DNA of 64,000 nucleotides from Brachybacterium muris (GTDB taxonomy: Bacteria; Actinomycetota; Actinomycetes; Actinomycetales; Dermabacteraceae), in contig NZ_JAFBCB010000001.1 of the NCBI RefSeq assembly GCF_016907455.1, positions 1,860,001 to 1,924,000 of the forward strand. The letters are read 5' to 3'. This document shows positions 43,961 to 53,285 of this stretch, piece by piece. The notes below the pieces were generated by a model. It had not been told where the DNA came from, did no database searches, and saw nothing but the letters and a program-made list of their open reading frames with translations. How positions within the stretch are numbered: the stretch's first letter is position 1; the number at the start of each line of letters is the position of its first letter. Both the position numbers and the translations under genes were made by a program.

Positions 43961-45691
43961 ATGACCACCTCGATCTCGCGCCCGCCCTCCCCGCCCGCCG
44001 CGGGGACGGTGGGCGCGTCCGTTCCCGCACCCGCCCGTCGCGCCTCCCGGGCGCCCCTGGACCCGCGACTGGTGCGCGAGGTGCGGGCGGCCCGCATGCA
44101 CGTGGCACGCACGGCGGCGCTGGGCCTGGTCCAGGCCGCCTGCGTGATCGTCACGGCCCTGGTGATCGGGCACCTCGGCGCGGAGCTGCTGGTGCACCGC
44201 CGGCTCCCCCAGTCCGCCCCCCTGCTGCTGGGACTGCTGGCCCTGGCACTGGTGGTCAGGGCGGCGGCGGTGCTGGTGGAGCAGCGCACCGCGCACCGGG
44301 CCGCCACCGATGCGATCGCCCAGCTGCGCTCCCGGATCGTGTCCCACGCAGCCCGCCTGGGACCGAGGGGCTCCGCCGGCCGCGGCGCGGACCTCACGGC
44401 CCTGGCCACCACCGGCGTGGAGAACCTCCGCCCCTACCTGGTGGGCTACGTCCCGCAGCTGCTGCTGAGCCTCACCGTGACCCCGCTGTGCCTGGTCACC
44501 ATCGGCCTGCTGGACCTCACCAGCGCCCTGATCGCCCTGTTCACCCTGCCGCTGATCCCCCTGTTCATGATCCTGGTGGGCAAGCTGACGGTGGGCCGCT
44601 CCGAGAAGCTGCTGGCAGACATGCGCACCATGTGGGCGCAGATGCTGGACCTGGTGGACGGCCTGCCCACCCTGCGGGCCCTCGGCCGGGAGAAGGGCCC
44701 GGAGAAGGTGGTGCGCAGTCTCGGTGACAGGCATCGCGCCTCCACCATGGGCTCGCTGAAGTACGCCTTCCTCTCGGGGATGGTGCTGGAGCTGCTGGCC
44801 ACCCTGTGCGTGGCGCTGATCGCGGTGAGCATCGGCATGCGCCTGGTGTACGGGCACATGGACCTGGCGCCGGCACTCGCGGTGCTGGTGCTGGCCCCGG
44901 AGGTGTACCAGCCGCTGCGCAACGTGGGCTCCCAGTACCACTCCTCCACCGACGGCCTGGCCGCGGTGACCGCCTCCTTCGAGGTGCTCGATGAGCCCGT
45001 GGCCCCCGACGGCACCGTCGAGGCCCCGGACCTGCGCACCGCCACCCTCGCTCTGCGCGGGGTGACCGTGCACTCCCGGGACGGCCTGGCACCGCACCTG
45101 GCCGACGTCACCATCAGGCCCGGCCGGGTGCTGGCCCTGACCGGTGCCTCCGGCTCCGGAAAGACCACCGCCGTGCAGGTGCTGCTGGGCCTCCTGGAGC
45201 CCGACGAGGGCCGCGCCGAGGTGATCGCCGCCGACGGCACCACCACCGACGTGCGCGAGCTCCGCCGTCGCTCCCTGTGGGACCAGGTGGCACTGCTCCC
45301 CCAGCGGCCCGTGCTCCCCCCGGGCACCATCCGCTCCGTGCTCACCTCGACCCGCCCCGACGCCACCGAGACCGAGATCGAGCACGCCGCCTCCGTGGCC
45401 GGGCTGGACCCCGTGATCACCGAGCGCGGCTGGGACGCGGACCTCGGCCGCGCCGGAGCCGGCATCTCGCTGGGGGAACGCCAGCGACTGTCCCTGGCCC
45501 GCGCGATGCTCTCCCCCGCTCCCCTGGTGGTGCTGGACGAGCCCACCGCGCACCTGGACGGCGCCACCGAGCAGGTGGTGCTGGACCTCATCGCCGACCT
45601 GCGCTCCCAGGGCCGCACCGTGCTGGTGATCGCGCACCGCTCCCGCCTGGTGGACATCGCCGACGACGTGGCCGAGGTGCACGCATCATGA
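43961..45691 (+). CDS. cydD: Cysteine/glutathione ABC exporter subunit CydD
   Basis: This 576-residue half-transporter has an N-terminal six-helix ABC membrane domain and a C-terminal ATPase with Walker A GASGSGKTT, signature ISLGERQRLSLARAM and Walker B LVVLDEPTAHLDG. CydDC exports thiols and is needed for cytochrome bd assembly. The signature has SLGER in place of SGGQ, a common variant in CydD. It overlaps cydC by ATGA. Confidence 0.94.
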   Translation: MTTSISRPPSPPAAGTVGASVPAPARRASRAPLDPRLVREVRAARMHVARTAALGLVQAACVIVTALVIGHLGAELLVHRRLPQSAPLLLGLLALALVVRAAAVLVEQRTAHRAATDAIAQLRSRIVSHAARLGPRGSAGRGADLTALATTGVENLRPYLVGYVPQLLLSLTVTPLCLVTIGLLDLTSALIALFTLPLIPLFMILVGKLTVGRSEKLLADMRTMWAQMLDLVDGLPTLRALGREKGPEKVVRSLGDRHRASTMGSLKYAFLSGMVLELLATLCVALIAVSIGMRLVYGHMDLAPALAVLVLAPEVYQPLRNVGSQYHSSTDGLAAVTASFEVLDEPVAPDGTVEAPDLRTATLALRGVTVHSRDGLAPHLADVTIRPGRVLALTGASGSGKTTAVQVLLGLLEPDEGRAEVIAADGTTTDVRELRRRSLWDQVALLPQRPVLPPGTIRSVLTSTRPDATETEIEHAASVAGLDPVITERGWDADLGRAGAGISLGERQRLSLARAMLSPAPLVVLDEPTAHLDGATEQVVLDLIADLRSQGRTVLVIAHRSRLVDIADDVAEVHAS

Positions 45692-47469
45692 CCACCCAGC
45701 GCACCCCTGCGTCCCCGGACGCCGCCACCTCGCCGGACATCGCCCTGCGGCGCGCCGAGCATGCGCTGGAGATCCCCCGGGCGCGCCTGGCCACCGCCGT
45801 GCTCACCGCCTGCGCGACCCTCGCCGTTGCCTTCGCCCTGGCCGCGGTCTCCGCCTACCTGGTGACCCGCGCCTGGACCATGCCGCCGGTGCTGGACCTC
45901 ACCGTGGCCGTGGTGATGGTGCGGGCCCTGGGCGTGGCACGCGGCGTGTTCCGCTGGCTGGACCGCATGACCACCCACTCCGTGGCCCTGCGGGGCGTGG
46001 TCTCCCTGCGCACGAACCTCTTCACCGCCCTGGCCTCCCGCACCGACGACGCCCTGACCCGCCTGCGCCGCGGCGACCTGCTGGCCCGCATCGGCGACGA
46101 CGCCCAGGAGCTCGCCGACCACGTCATCAAGGCGATCGTGCCCGGCATCGTCTCGGTGGTCATGTTCGCGGTGGTGCTGGCCACCATCATGCCGATGTCG
46201 ATACTGGCGGGCCTGACCATGGCCGCGTCCCTGGTGCTGGCCTCGGTGCTGGCCCCGCTGGCCGCCTACCGCGCCTCCCGCATCTCCCAGGACGCGGTGG
46301 TGACCACCCGCTCCCAGGTCTCCGCGAGCGCCCTGGAGATCCTGGACGACGCCACCAGCCTGCGGATGGACGGCCGCCTGGACGACGCCCTGGAGGCCTT
46401 GACCCAGGAGCAGACCGCGCACGACGCGGCGATCGACCGGGCCGCCCTGCCCGGCGCCGTGGCCTCGGCCGCGGTGCCCGCCTCCATGGTGCTGGCGGTG
46501 CTGGGATCGCTGCTCGCCGCCGGCAGCGCGTGGCTGGACGGCGGAGCCTCCGCCGGTCAGATCGGCGTGCTGCTCCTGCTGCCGCTGTCGTCCTTCGAGG
46601 CGGCCACGGCCCTGCCCGCGGCCGCTGCCCAGTACGCCCGCTCCCGGGCCGCCGCCGTGCGGCTGGACGCGGTGGTGGGCCCCGGGGACGCGATGGGGGT
46701 CAACAGCGCCACGGCCCCTGCCGAGCAGCCCGCACCCGCGAGGGCGGCGCACCTGCGCACCGTGTGCCTCACCGCCGGCTGGACCCCGGACGCCCCGCGC
46801 GTGCGGAACCTGGAACTGGACCTGGCTCCCGGCTCCCGCCTCGCGGTCGTCGGGGCCTCCGGCAGCGGGAAGTCCACCCTGCTGGCCACCCTCGCGGGGC
46901 TGCTGTCGCCCCTGTCCGGCTCGGTGCAGCTGGACGGCACCGACATCGCCTCCCTGCCGCCCCACGCGGTGCGCGAGAGGGTCACGATGTTCGCCGAGGA
47001 CGCCCACGTGTTCGCCACCAGCCTGCGGGAGAACCTGCGCGTGGTGCGGGGGGACCTGGACGACGACACCGCCCTGCACGCGCTTGCCGCCGTGGGCCTG
47101 GACGACTGGGTGGCGCAGCTGCCCCGCGGCCTGGACACCCTGCTGGGTCCGGACGGCACCACCGTCTCCGGGGGCGAACGCCGTCGGCTGCTGTTGGCCC
47201 GTGCGGTGATCCGGGGCCGCGGCGTGCTGCTGCTGGACGAACCCACCGAGCACCTGGACACCGCCCGTGGCGATGCTCTGCTGTGCTCCCTGCTCACCCC
47301 CGGTGACGAGTCGCTGGTGCCGACGGGCACCACCGTCGTGGTGGTCACCCACCGCACCGAGGCGATCCCGACCACCACCCCCGTGCTCCGCATCGAGCCC
47401 GGTGCACGTACCGCTCTCGACTGCCCCCGCACTGCCCGTGGCCGCACCGAGACCCAGGAGGACCGATGA
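45688..47469 (+). CDS. cydC: Cysteine/glutathione ABC exporter subunit CydC
   Basis: This second half-transporter has 593 residues. The membrane domain begins near residue 30 (ATLAVAFALAAVSAYLVTRA). The ATPase shows Walker A GASGSGKST, signature VSGGERRRLLLARAV and Walker B VLLLDEPTEHLDT. It pairs with CydD. It overlaps the sensor-kinase gene by ATGA, which ties the kinase to oxidase expression. Confidence 0.94.
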   Translation: MTTQRTPASPDAATSPDIALRRAEHALEIPRARLATAVLTACATLAVAFALAAVSAYLVTRAWTMPPVLDLTVAVVMVRALGVARGVFRWLDRMTTHSVALRGVVSLRTNLFTALASRTDDALTRLRRGDLLARIGDDAQELADHVIKAIVPGIVSVVMFAVVLATIMPMSILAGLTMAASLVLASVLAPLAAYRASRISQDAVVTTRSQVSASALEILDDATSLRMDGRLDDALEALTQEQTAHDAAIDRAALPGAVASAAVPASMVLAVLGSLLAAGSAWLDGGASAGQIGVLLLLPLSSFEAATALPAAAAQYARSRAAAVRLDAVVGPGDAMGVNSATAPAEQPAPARAAHLRTVCLTAGWTPDAPRVRNLELDLAPGSRLAVVGASGSGKSTLLATLAGLLSPLSGSVQLDGTDIASLPPHAVRERVTMFAEDAHVFATSLRENLRVVRGDLDDDTALHALAAVGLDDWVAQLPRGLDTLLGPDGTTVSGGERRRLLLARAVIRGRGVLLLDEPTEHLDTARGDALLCSLLTPGDESLVPTGTTVVVVTHRTEAIPTTTPVLRIEPGARTALDCPRTARGRTETQEDR

Positions 47470-48614
47470 CCAAGGACCTGCAGCCCCCCGCCCGCGCGGA
47501 CCGTCCCCGGGTGCAGGACCTCGCCAGTGCGGTCCTGGCCGGCGGTGACACCGAGGACCTGTTGGAGCTGCTGGTGGCCTCGTCCCGCACGGACCTCGCA
47601 CCCGGCACCGCGGTGCTGGTGATGCCGCTGGAATCGGGCACCTGGACGGTCGAGATGGCCGAGGGCCCGGAGGCCGCAGAGCTGCTGGGGCTGCTCATCG
47701 ACCCGCAGAGCGCCCCCGGTCGGGCACTGGCAGCCGGGGACGACGACGCGCTGGAGACCATCGGCTCCCTGCGGCTGCCCGAGGACGCGCCCGAGCCGGC
47801 ACGCGCCCTGCTGGCCATCGTGGACGCCGCCGAGCACGGCTACGGATTCCTCGCCGTGATCCGTTCGGACGAACATCAGGATCTCGCGTTCACCATCGCG
47901 GACCGGGAGCGACTCGATGCGCTGGCGGGGCTGATCGCCCTGGCACTGCGAGCCCCCACCCTGGGCACCGGGGAGGTCGACGACGAGCGCAGCAGGATCG
48001 CCCGCGATCTCCACGACCTCGCCATCCAGGAGCTGTTCGCCGTCGGCATGGAACTGGAGGCCCTCACGGATGCTCTCGCCTCCCCCGGGGAGGGGCTCAC
48101 CAACTCACGGATCCGCAGCTCGGTGGCCACCTCCGTGCAGGGCGTGGAGAACGCTGTGGCGCAGATCCGTCAGATCGTGCAGTCCCTGCGCCGAGAGCGC
48201 AGCGAGGCCACCCTGTCGGAGCGACTGCGGCACGAGGCGGGGCTGGCCACGGCCGGGCTGGGCTTCGTGCCCACGCTGCGCCTGCCTCCCCACCCCTCCC
48301 CGCTGGATGCCGAACTGCCCGGTGAGATCGCGGAGGACGTCGTCGCGGTCGTCCGTGAGTGCCTGGCCAATGCCGCGCGTCATGCGCACGCCAGTGCCGT
48401 GGCGGTCTCGGTGAGCGTGTTCAACGAGGGTGTGGACCGGGTGGTGCAGGTGAACGTCTCGGACAACGGCCGGGGGATCGACCCCACGGTGACCCGCCGC
48501 AGCGGCCTGGCCAACATGTCCAGCCGGGCACGGCGTCACTCCGGGTGGGTGGACGCGTTCAACCTGGAGCCGGGCACCATGATCTCGTGGCGGGTGACGC
48601 TGCCCCCGCAGTGA
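47466..48614 (+). CDS. GAF-domain sensor histidine kinase (DevS/NarX-like)
   Basis: This 382-residue soluble kinase has an N-terminal GAF-like sensor region (about 20-165, ending FTIADRERLDALAGLIALAL). A HisKA_3 dimerisation helix carries the phospho-acceptor His in SRIARDLHDLAIQELFAVGM, and an HATPase ends in VVRECLANAARHAHASAVAV, SDNGRGID and GLANMSSRARR. It has no membrane helix. The probable partner regulator is encoded convergently at 48623-49246, 8 bp away. Translational coupling to cydC suggests it senses redox or oxygen/NO state for the cytochrome bd genes; this is inference. Confidence 0.92.
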   Translation: MTKDLQPPARADRPRVQDLASAVLAGGDTEDLLELLVASSRTDLAPGTAVLVMPLESGTWTVEMAEGPEAAELLGLLIDPQSAPGRALAAGDDDALETIGSLRLPEDAPEPARALLAIVDAAEHGYGFLAVIRSDEHQDLAFTIADRERLDALAGLIALALRAPTLGTGEVDDERSRIARDLHDLAIQELFAVGMELEALTDALASPGEGLTNSRIRSSVATSVQGVENAVAQIRQIVQSLRRERSEATLSERLRHEAGLATAGLGFVPTLRLPPHPSPLDAELPGEIAEDVVAVVRECLANAARHAHASAVAVSVSVFNEGVDRVVQVNVSDNGRGIDPTVTRRSGLANMSSRARRHSGWVDAFNLEPGTMISWRVTLPPQ

Positions 48615-48622
48615 TCAGACGG

Positions 48623-49246
48623 TCACTTCCAGCCGGCGCGGCGGCGGGCGGCGACCATGGCGGCCACCTGGGTGCGGCGCTGCATGCCGAGGGTCTGCAG
48701 GATCACGGTGACGCGGTTCTTGACCGTCTTCTCGGCGATGCCGATCTGCTCGGCGATCTCCCGGTTGGAGTGGCCGTCACCGATCAGCTCCACGATGCGA
48801 CGGTCGGACTCGGACAGCTCCGGCTCGTCCTCGGCGCTGCCATTGGCCCACACGGTGCCGCCACCGTGGACCGTCTCGATGGCGCTGACGATGTCCTTGG
48901 AGCGGGCCGACTTCAGGATCAGCCCGGCAGCACCGGCGGCGCGGGACTCCCTGAGGGCCGCGTCGTCGTCGAAGCTGGTGAGCACCAGCATGTCCTGCTC
49001 AGGGTTCAGCTCACGGGCCGCACGCATCACGTCGATGCCGGTGCCGTCGGGCAGCTGCAGGTCCACCACCAGGACGTCGGGGCGGATCGCGGGCAGCCGG
49101 CGCGTGGCCTCGACCACGGAGGACGCCTCGCCCACCACGGTGAGGGCAGCGCTCGAATCGATCGCGGTGACGATGCCGCGCCGCACCACCTCGTGGTCGT
49201 CCACCAGCATCACGCGGATCGGGCCGTGCTCATCGCTCGATGTCAC
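48623..49246 (-). CDS. NarL/DevR-type response regulator
   Basis: This 207-residue regulator has a receiver domain (RVMLVDDHEVVRRGI, with phospho-acceptor Asp in VLVVDLQLPDGTG, and Lys in GLILKSARS) and a LuxR-type HTH (ELIGDGHSNREIAEQIGIAE, KTVKNRVTVI). GTG at 49246 follows a GGAAGG site and overlaps the mutM stop (GTGA); the longer frame to 49321 lies in mutM. It is the last gene of coaD-DUF177-rnc-mutM yet faces its likely kinase tail to tail. Confidence 0.93.
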   Translation of the reverse strand: MTSSDEHGPIRVMLVDDHEVVRRGIVTAIDSSAALTVVGEASSVVEATRRLPAIRPDVLVVDLQLPDGTGIDVMRAARELNPEQDMLVLTSFDDDAALRESRAAGAAGLILKSARSKDIVSAIETVHGGGTVWANGSAEDEPELSESDRRIVELIGDGHSNREIAEQIGIAEKTVKNRVTVILQTLGMQRRTQVAAMVAARRRAGWK

Positions 49247-50229
49247 TGAGGGTCCTTCCTGGATCGTGCCGTCGCCGAGGGACGGCCGACTGCTGTGGGT
49301 GGGCGCTGGCATCCGGGGCAATGATGACTCGATCGTCCCTGATGCACAGTCCGCCGGATCAACTTACCGCACCGCGTACATGGTTCGCCTGCCCGTCCGT
49401 ACGCGTGGAGGGAGCGCGCGAAGTATCCGCTGCGACCGTCGACGTTGACGTAGAGGGCATCGAAGCTGGTTCCTCCGTGCTCCAGGGCCCGCTCCATCAC
49501 GTCCTGAGCGGCGCGGAGGATCGCGAGGGTGCGCCGCTGGGTGAGTGCACTGCCGGGGGTGTCGAAGCGGGTGCGGGCCGCCCACAGGGCCTCGTCGGCG
49601 TAGATGTTGCCGATGCCGCTGACCAGGTCCTGCGCCAGCAGCAGCGTCTTGATCGCACTGCGGCGGGAGCGGATGGAGCGGGCGATGGCGGGGAGGTCCG
49701 CGGCGGGGTCCAGCAGGTCCCGGGCGATGCCGGCGGCGTCGGCGGGCAGCAGGTGGTCGGGGCTTCCCGCCCCGGCGAGGGCGCCGTCGGATGCCTCGAT
49801 GAGAGGACTGGTCCACAGGCCGCCGAAGATGCGCTGGTCGATCAGGTCGATCGCGCTGCCGGAGTCCAGGTGGAGGGTGACGCGGCGGTGGCGCCGCGGA
49901 TCGGGGGCCGGGCCCTCCGAATCGGCAGGGGGCAGCACGGTCGCGGTCGAGTTCTGACGCACGCGCCACTGGCCGCTCATTCCCAGGTGGGTCACCAGGG
50001 CCTGGCCGACGTCGGCGCCGGACTCGTCCAGACGCCACCACAGGAACTTGCCGCGCCGCACCAGGGCGGTGAGCCGATTGCCCTCCACGGCCTCGCGCAG
50101 GCGGTCCGCGCCGCCCACCTGGCGGCGCAGGATCCGCGGGTCCAGCACCTCGACGCGCTGGACGGTACGGCCGATGGTGTGGGGCAGCAGCCCGCGCCGC
50201 ACCACCTCCACCTCGGGCAGTTCGGGCAC
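49243..50229 (-). CDS. mutM: Formamidopyrimidine-DNA glycosylase
   Basis: MutM/Fpg removes 8-oxoguanine and nicks the abasic site. The 328-residue protein begins PELPEVEVVRRGL (catalytic Pro2 and Glu3), has the H2TH region QDLVSGIGNIYADEALWAAR, and ends with a zinc finger CTRCGKLI...CPGCQR. The length is slightly above usual because of an insertion near residue 100 (PPADSEGPAPDPRRH) and a basic tail. It lies 3 bp after rnc. Confidence 0.96.
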   Translation of the reverse strand: MPELPEVEVVRRGLLPHTIGRTVQRVEVLDPRILRRQVGGADRLREAVEGNRLTALVRRGKFLWWRLDESGADVGQALVTHLGMSGQWRVRQNSTATVLPPADSEGPAPDPRRHRRVTLHLDSGSAIDLIDQRIFGGLWTSPLIEASDGALAGAGSPDHLLPADAAGIARDLLDPAADLPAIARSIRSRRSAIKTLLLAQDLVSGIGNIYADEALWAARTRFDTPGSALTQRRTLAILRAAQDVMERALEHGGTSFDALYVNVDGRSGYFARSLHAYGRAGEPCTRCGKLIRRTVHQGRSSHHCPGCQRPPTAVGRPSATARSRKDPQ

Positions 50230-50232
50230 GGC

Positions 50233-50985
50233 TCAGCCTCGCGGGATCAGGGTCTCGCCGCGCTGGGAGAGCACGGCCCGCACGGCGTGCTGAGCGGCCA
50301 CCAGTTCGGCGTCCTTCTTCGAGGGGCCCTCGCCGCTGGCGGTCACCACCTGGGGCACGCTGACGGTGGCGGTGAAGACCTTCTGGTGCTCGGGGCCGGT
50401 CTCCGTGATCCGGTACACCGGGACGGTGGCGGTCTCCGCGGCGATCTCCTGCAGGCGGGTCTTGAAGTCGTACCCGGCCTCGAGGAACTCGTCGGAGTCC
50501 AGCAGCGGGCGCAGCAGGTCCAGCACGAAGCGGCGGGAGACGTCCTGCCCGCAGGACAGGTGCACGGCACCGATCACGGCCTCGGTGGTGTCGGCGAGGA
50601 TCGAGGCCTTGGAGCGGCCGCCGGAGAGGTCCTCCCCCCGCCCCAGCTTCACGTACGCGCCGAGGTCCACCCGGGAGGCGATCAGCGCCAGGGCCCGGGT
50701 GTTGACGGTGGCCGCACGACGACGGGCCAGGTCGCCCTCGGGGAGGCCTGGATGGGCGGCGTAGAGCTCCTCGGTGACGGCCAGCTGCAGCACGGCGTCA
50801 CCCAGGAACTCGAGTCGCTCGTTATGGGTGGTGAGGTTGTTCTCGTAGGCGAAGGAGCGGTGGGTCAGCGCCAGGTCCAGCAGGCCGGACTCCGCCAGGT
50901 CAGCGCTCTGGGCACCGTCCAGCGGCAGGGAGCGCAGCAGGCGTGCCGGGTCTGCGGCGGGGGTGGTGCGGCGGGATCTCGCCAT
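50233..50985 (-). CDS. rnc: Ribonuclease III
   Basis: This 250-residue double-strand-specific RNase has the signature HNERLEFLGDAVLQL near residue 54 and the second acidic cluster ADTTEAVIGAV, followed by a C-terminal dsRNA-binding domain (DFKTRLQEIAAET ... GEGPSKKDAELVAAQHAV). It processes rRNA precursors. It directly abuts the DUF177 gene; no L32 gene lies between. Confidence 0.97.
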   Translation of the reverse strand: MARSRRTTPAADPARLLRSLPLDGAQSADLAESGLLDLALTHRSFAYENNLTTHNERLEFLGDAVLQLAVTEELYAAHPGLPEGDLARRRAATVNTRALALIASRVDLGAYVKLGRGEDLSGGRSKASILADTTEAVIGAVHLSCGQDVSRRFVLDLLRPLLDSDEFLEAGYDFKTRLQEIAAETATVPVYRITETGPEHQKVFTATVSVPQVVTASGEGPSKKDAELVAAQHAVRAVLSQRGETLIPRG

Positions 50986-51638
50986 CAGTCGCGGGCCTCC
51001 TGGCCACCGTCCCGGTCGGCAGCGCCCTCCGATGCCGGCCCGTCGCGGTCCTCGGTCGAGGCAGTGTCGGCGGAGCCCTCATCGGCGCCCTCGGCGAGCA
51101 GGCCCTGCAGGGCGGCCCAGCGGGTGTCGATCACGTCGTGCTCGTGATCCGGGTCGTCCTCCATGCGGAAGCCGCACTGGGGGCACAGACCCGGGCAGTC
51201 GGGGCGGCACAGGGGGCGGTCGTCGGCCTCCAGGGCGAGGGCGTCGCGGGCCAGGGGGCCCACGTCCACCTGCTCGCCCTCGAGCATCACGGTGTCCTCG
51301 CGCTCGTCGGCCCTGACCTTCTCGGGGTACATGAACAGTTCGTCGATCCGGGCGGAGACGTCGTCCCCCACCGGGTCCAGGCAGCGCGAGCACTCCCCCA
51401 CCAGGTGCGCCTCGACAGTGCCGTGCACGTAGATGCCCTCGACCACGGACTCGAGCTCGGCCTCGACGGCGACCGGGTCACCCTCGGGCACCTGCATGGG
51501 GGGGCCGCCGGCCTCGCGGGCGGTGGCGGAGACGGTGCGCTCCACGTGGCGGTGGGAGCCGGTGCGGCCGATCAGGTCGACGGCGTCGAAGCGGAGGTCG
51601 CTGTCGAACGGCGTGGCCATGGCGTCAGGGGAGGTCAT
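50985..51638 (-). CDS. DUF177/YceD-family protein
   Basis: This 217-residue YceD-type protein is of the kind involved with 23S rRNA in other bacteria. It shows VHGTVEAHLVGECSRCLDPV and the second cysteine cluster RPDCPGLCPQCGF, which together suggest a metal site. The C-terminal 40 residues are acidic low-complexity sequence. It is normally followed by rpmF (L32), which is absent here, as the stop touches the rnc start. Confidence 0.9.
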   Translation of the reverse strand: MTSPDAMATPFDSDLRFDAVDLIGRTGSHRHVERTVSATAREAGGPPMQVPEGDPVAVEAELESVVEGIYVHGTVEAHLVGECSRCLDPVGDDVSARIDELFMYPEKVRADEREDTVMLEGEQVDVGPLARDALALEADDRPLCRPDCPGLCPQCGFRMEDDPDHEHDVIDTRWAALQGLLAEGADEGSADTASTEDRDGPASEGAADRDGGQEARD

Positions 51639-51680
51639 GGTGGGGCGCTCCTGTTCGGGTTCGGGGCCGGAGGGGACTGT

Positions 51681-52172
51681 TCAGGATACGTTCCCTGCCG
51701 CGGCGAGCGCGTCCAGGGAGGGCTCGGGGAGCATGTCGGACACGTCACCGCCCAGCGTGTGCACTTCTCGCACCAGGCTGGAGGAGATGTGGGAGTAGCG
51801 GGCCTCGGTGAGCAGGAAGATGGTGTCCACGCCGGCCAGGTGGTGGTTCATGCGGGCCATCGGCTCCTCGTAGGCGAGGTCGAGCTGGGAGCGCAGGCCG
51901 CGCACCACGGCGCCCGCCCCCACCTCGCGGCAGAAGTCCACCAGCAGCCCGCTGCCCAGGGTGCGCACCTCGACGGTGGAGTCGAGCCCGTCGGCCTTGA
52001 GGGACGCGGTGATGGCGCCGGTGCGGGCCTCGAGGTCCAGCAGCCCCTTCTTGGAGGGGTTGTGGGTGACGGCGATGACCACGTGCTCGGCGATCGCGGC
52101 GGCCCGCCGGGTGAGGTCGCGGTGGCCCAGGGTGTAGGGGTCGAAGGAACCGGGCAGGACGACGGTGCGCAT
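51681..52172 (-). CDS. coaD: Phosphopantetheine adenylyltransferase
   Basis: CoaD catalyses the fourth step of coenzyme A synthesis. The 163-residue protein has the motif GSFDPYTLGHRDL at the N-terminus, VRGLRSQLDLAYEEPMARMN and the C-terminal ISSSLVREV. It usually follows rsmD directly, but here the rsmD gene lies nearly 8 kb to the right. Confidence 0.97.
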   Translation of the reverse strand: MRTVVLPGSFDPYTLGHRDLTRRAAAIAEHVVIAVTHNPSKKGLLDLEARTGAITASLKADGLDSTVEVRTLGSGLLVDFCREVGAGAVVRGLRSQLDLAYEEPMARMNHHLAGVDTIFLLTEARYSHISSSLVREVHTLGGDVSDMLPEPSLDALAAAGNVS

Positions 52173-52182
52173 GGGCGCAACT

Positions 52183-53046
52183 CTAGTGCGCCCACATGTT
52201 CGGTCGTGGCGAACGGTACGGTCGCGTCGCCGCCACCTGGTCGAAGCCGAGCGCCTCGTAGAACGCTCGTGCCCCGGCGCGGTTCTCGTCGACAGTCAAC
52301 TCGATCCGCTGCCTGCCCGTGCACTGCTGGGCAGCGGTGATCAGCAGTTCCCCGATTCCTGCCCGGCGCGCCGTGGGATCCACCGTGATGAAGTCGAGGT
52401 ACACGCCATCGCGACCCTGGTGCTGGTACGCAACGTAGCCACGCACCCCATCCCCGTCATCGAGGACCAGCGTCGAGTAGCGGCCGGCACGATCCAGGAG
52501 TTCGACCGCGCTCGCGTAGGTACCGGGGAACTCCGCTTCATGCAACGCACGGACCCGGGGCAGGTCCTCAGCGGTGGCGGGACGGATTTGCAGGTCCAGC
52601 TCGTTCGCCGGAACGGGGGCGGTGCGGGAGTACTCGAAGTTGGCCTCCCTGTGTCGCCACCCGCAGCGGGTCGCCAGCTCGGCCATCTCCCGGTGGGCGA
52701 CATCCGCGTACATCTCGTGATCTCCTACGGGGGCGAGGGAGGTGACGGTGCCCAGCAGGGCGGGACCGTGCGCGACCCAGGCGTCCTGCTCCATCCAGGG
52801 CCCGTACACCCAGGAGCGAGCCAGCTCCTCGTCCCATTCGATGACGACGGCGCCCGTGAGGCGTCCATCCTCGGCAGTGGAGATGTGGAGCGTCTCGGTC
52901 CACGGCTGGTCCAGGCCCTTGAGGTCGTCTTTGATGCTCTCGGCGTCCGTCCCGAGATAGGCGCAGGCGGTGGCCGGCGACTGCTGCTGTTCGACGATGA
53001 AGTCGAGCACGGCTTGATGGTCGATCGCACGTGATGTGATGGGCAT
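52183..53046 (-). CDS. GNAT-family N-acetyltransferase
   Basis: This 287-residue protein has a C-terminal GNAT domain: LDLQIRPATAEDLPRVRALH, YLDFITVDPTARRAGIGELL (acetyl-CoA loop RRAGIG) and ENRAGARAFYEALGF. The N-terminal half looks like a second, weaker GNAT-like fold, so a tandem arrangement is possible. ATG at 53046 suits the domain. The longer frame to 53634 contains unrelated sequence. It ends 10 bp before coaD on the same strand, so it may head that operon. The substrate is unknown. Confidence 0.88.
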   Translation of the reverse strand: MPITSRAIDHQAVLDFIVEQQQSPATACAYLGTDAESIKDDLKGLDQPWTETLHISTAEDGRLTGAVVIEWDEELARSWVYGPWMEQDAWVAHGPALLGTVTSLAPVGDHEMYADVAHREMAELATRCGWRHREANFEYSRTAPVPANELDLQIRPATAEDLPRVRALHEAEFPGTYASAVELLDRAGRYSTLVLDDGDGVRGYVAYQHQGRDGVYLDFITVDPTARRAGIGELLITAAQQCTGRQRIELTVDENRAGARAFYEALGFDQVAATRPYRSPRPNMWAH

Positions 53047-53285
53047 CGGATCATGCTCGCGGGTGGACCGGGGCCGGTCAATCGAGTTTCCGCCGTTCCG
53101 AGCTGAAGGAGTCGGGCGGGACATCGACCCCGGTCGCAATCTATGTGCGCCGCTGACGCTCTCGCTGTCGTCGGCCATCCTCTCTGGGCCGCTTCCGCGG
53201 TCGTCCTCGGCGCGCTGGCGCATGCCTGCCCGGCACTGCTCCAGATCGATGTGCTCGGCCGGTCGGACGAGCTGCACGCGCGCGT

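Noticed and set aside
40786..47601. Several minus-strand frames of 570-1200 codons opposite cydABDC
   Set aside because: They are His/Gln/Gly-rich translations of the complementary strand of well-supported membrane and ABC transporter genes, and they show no ribosome sites or domains.
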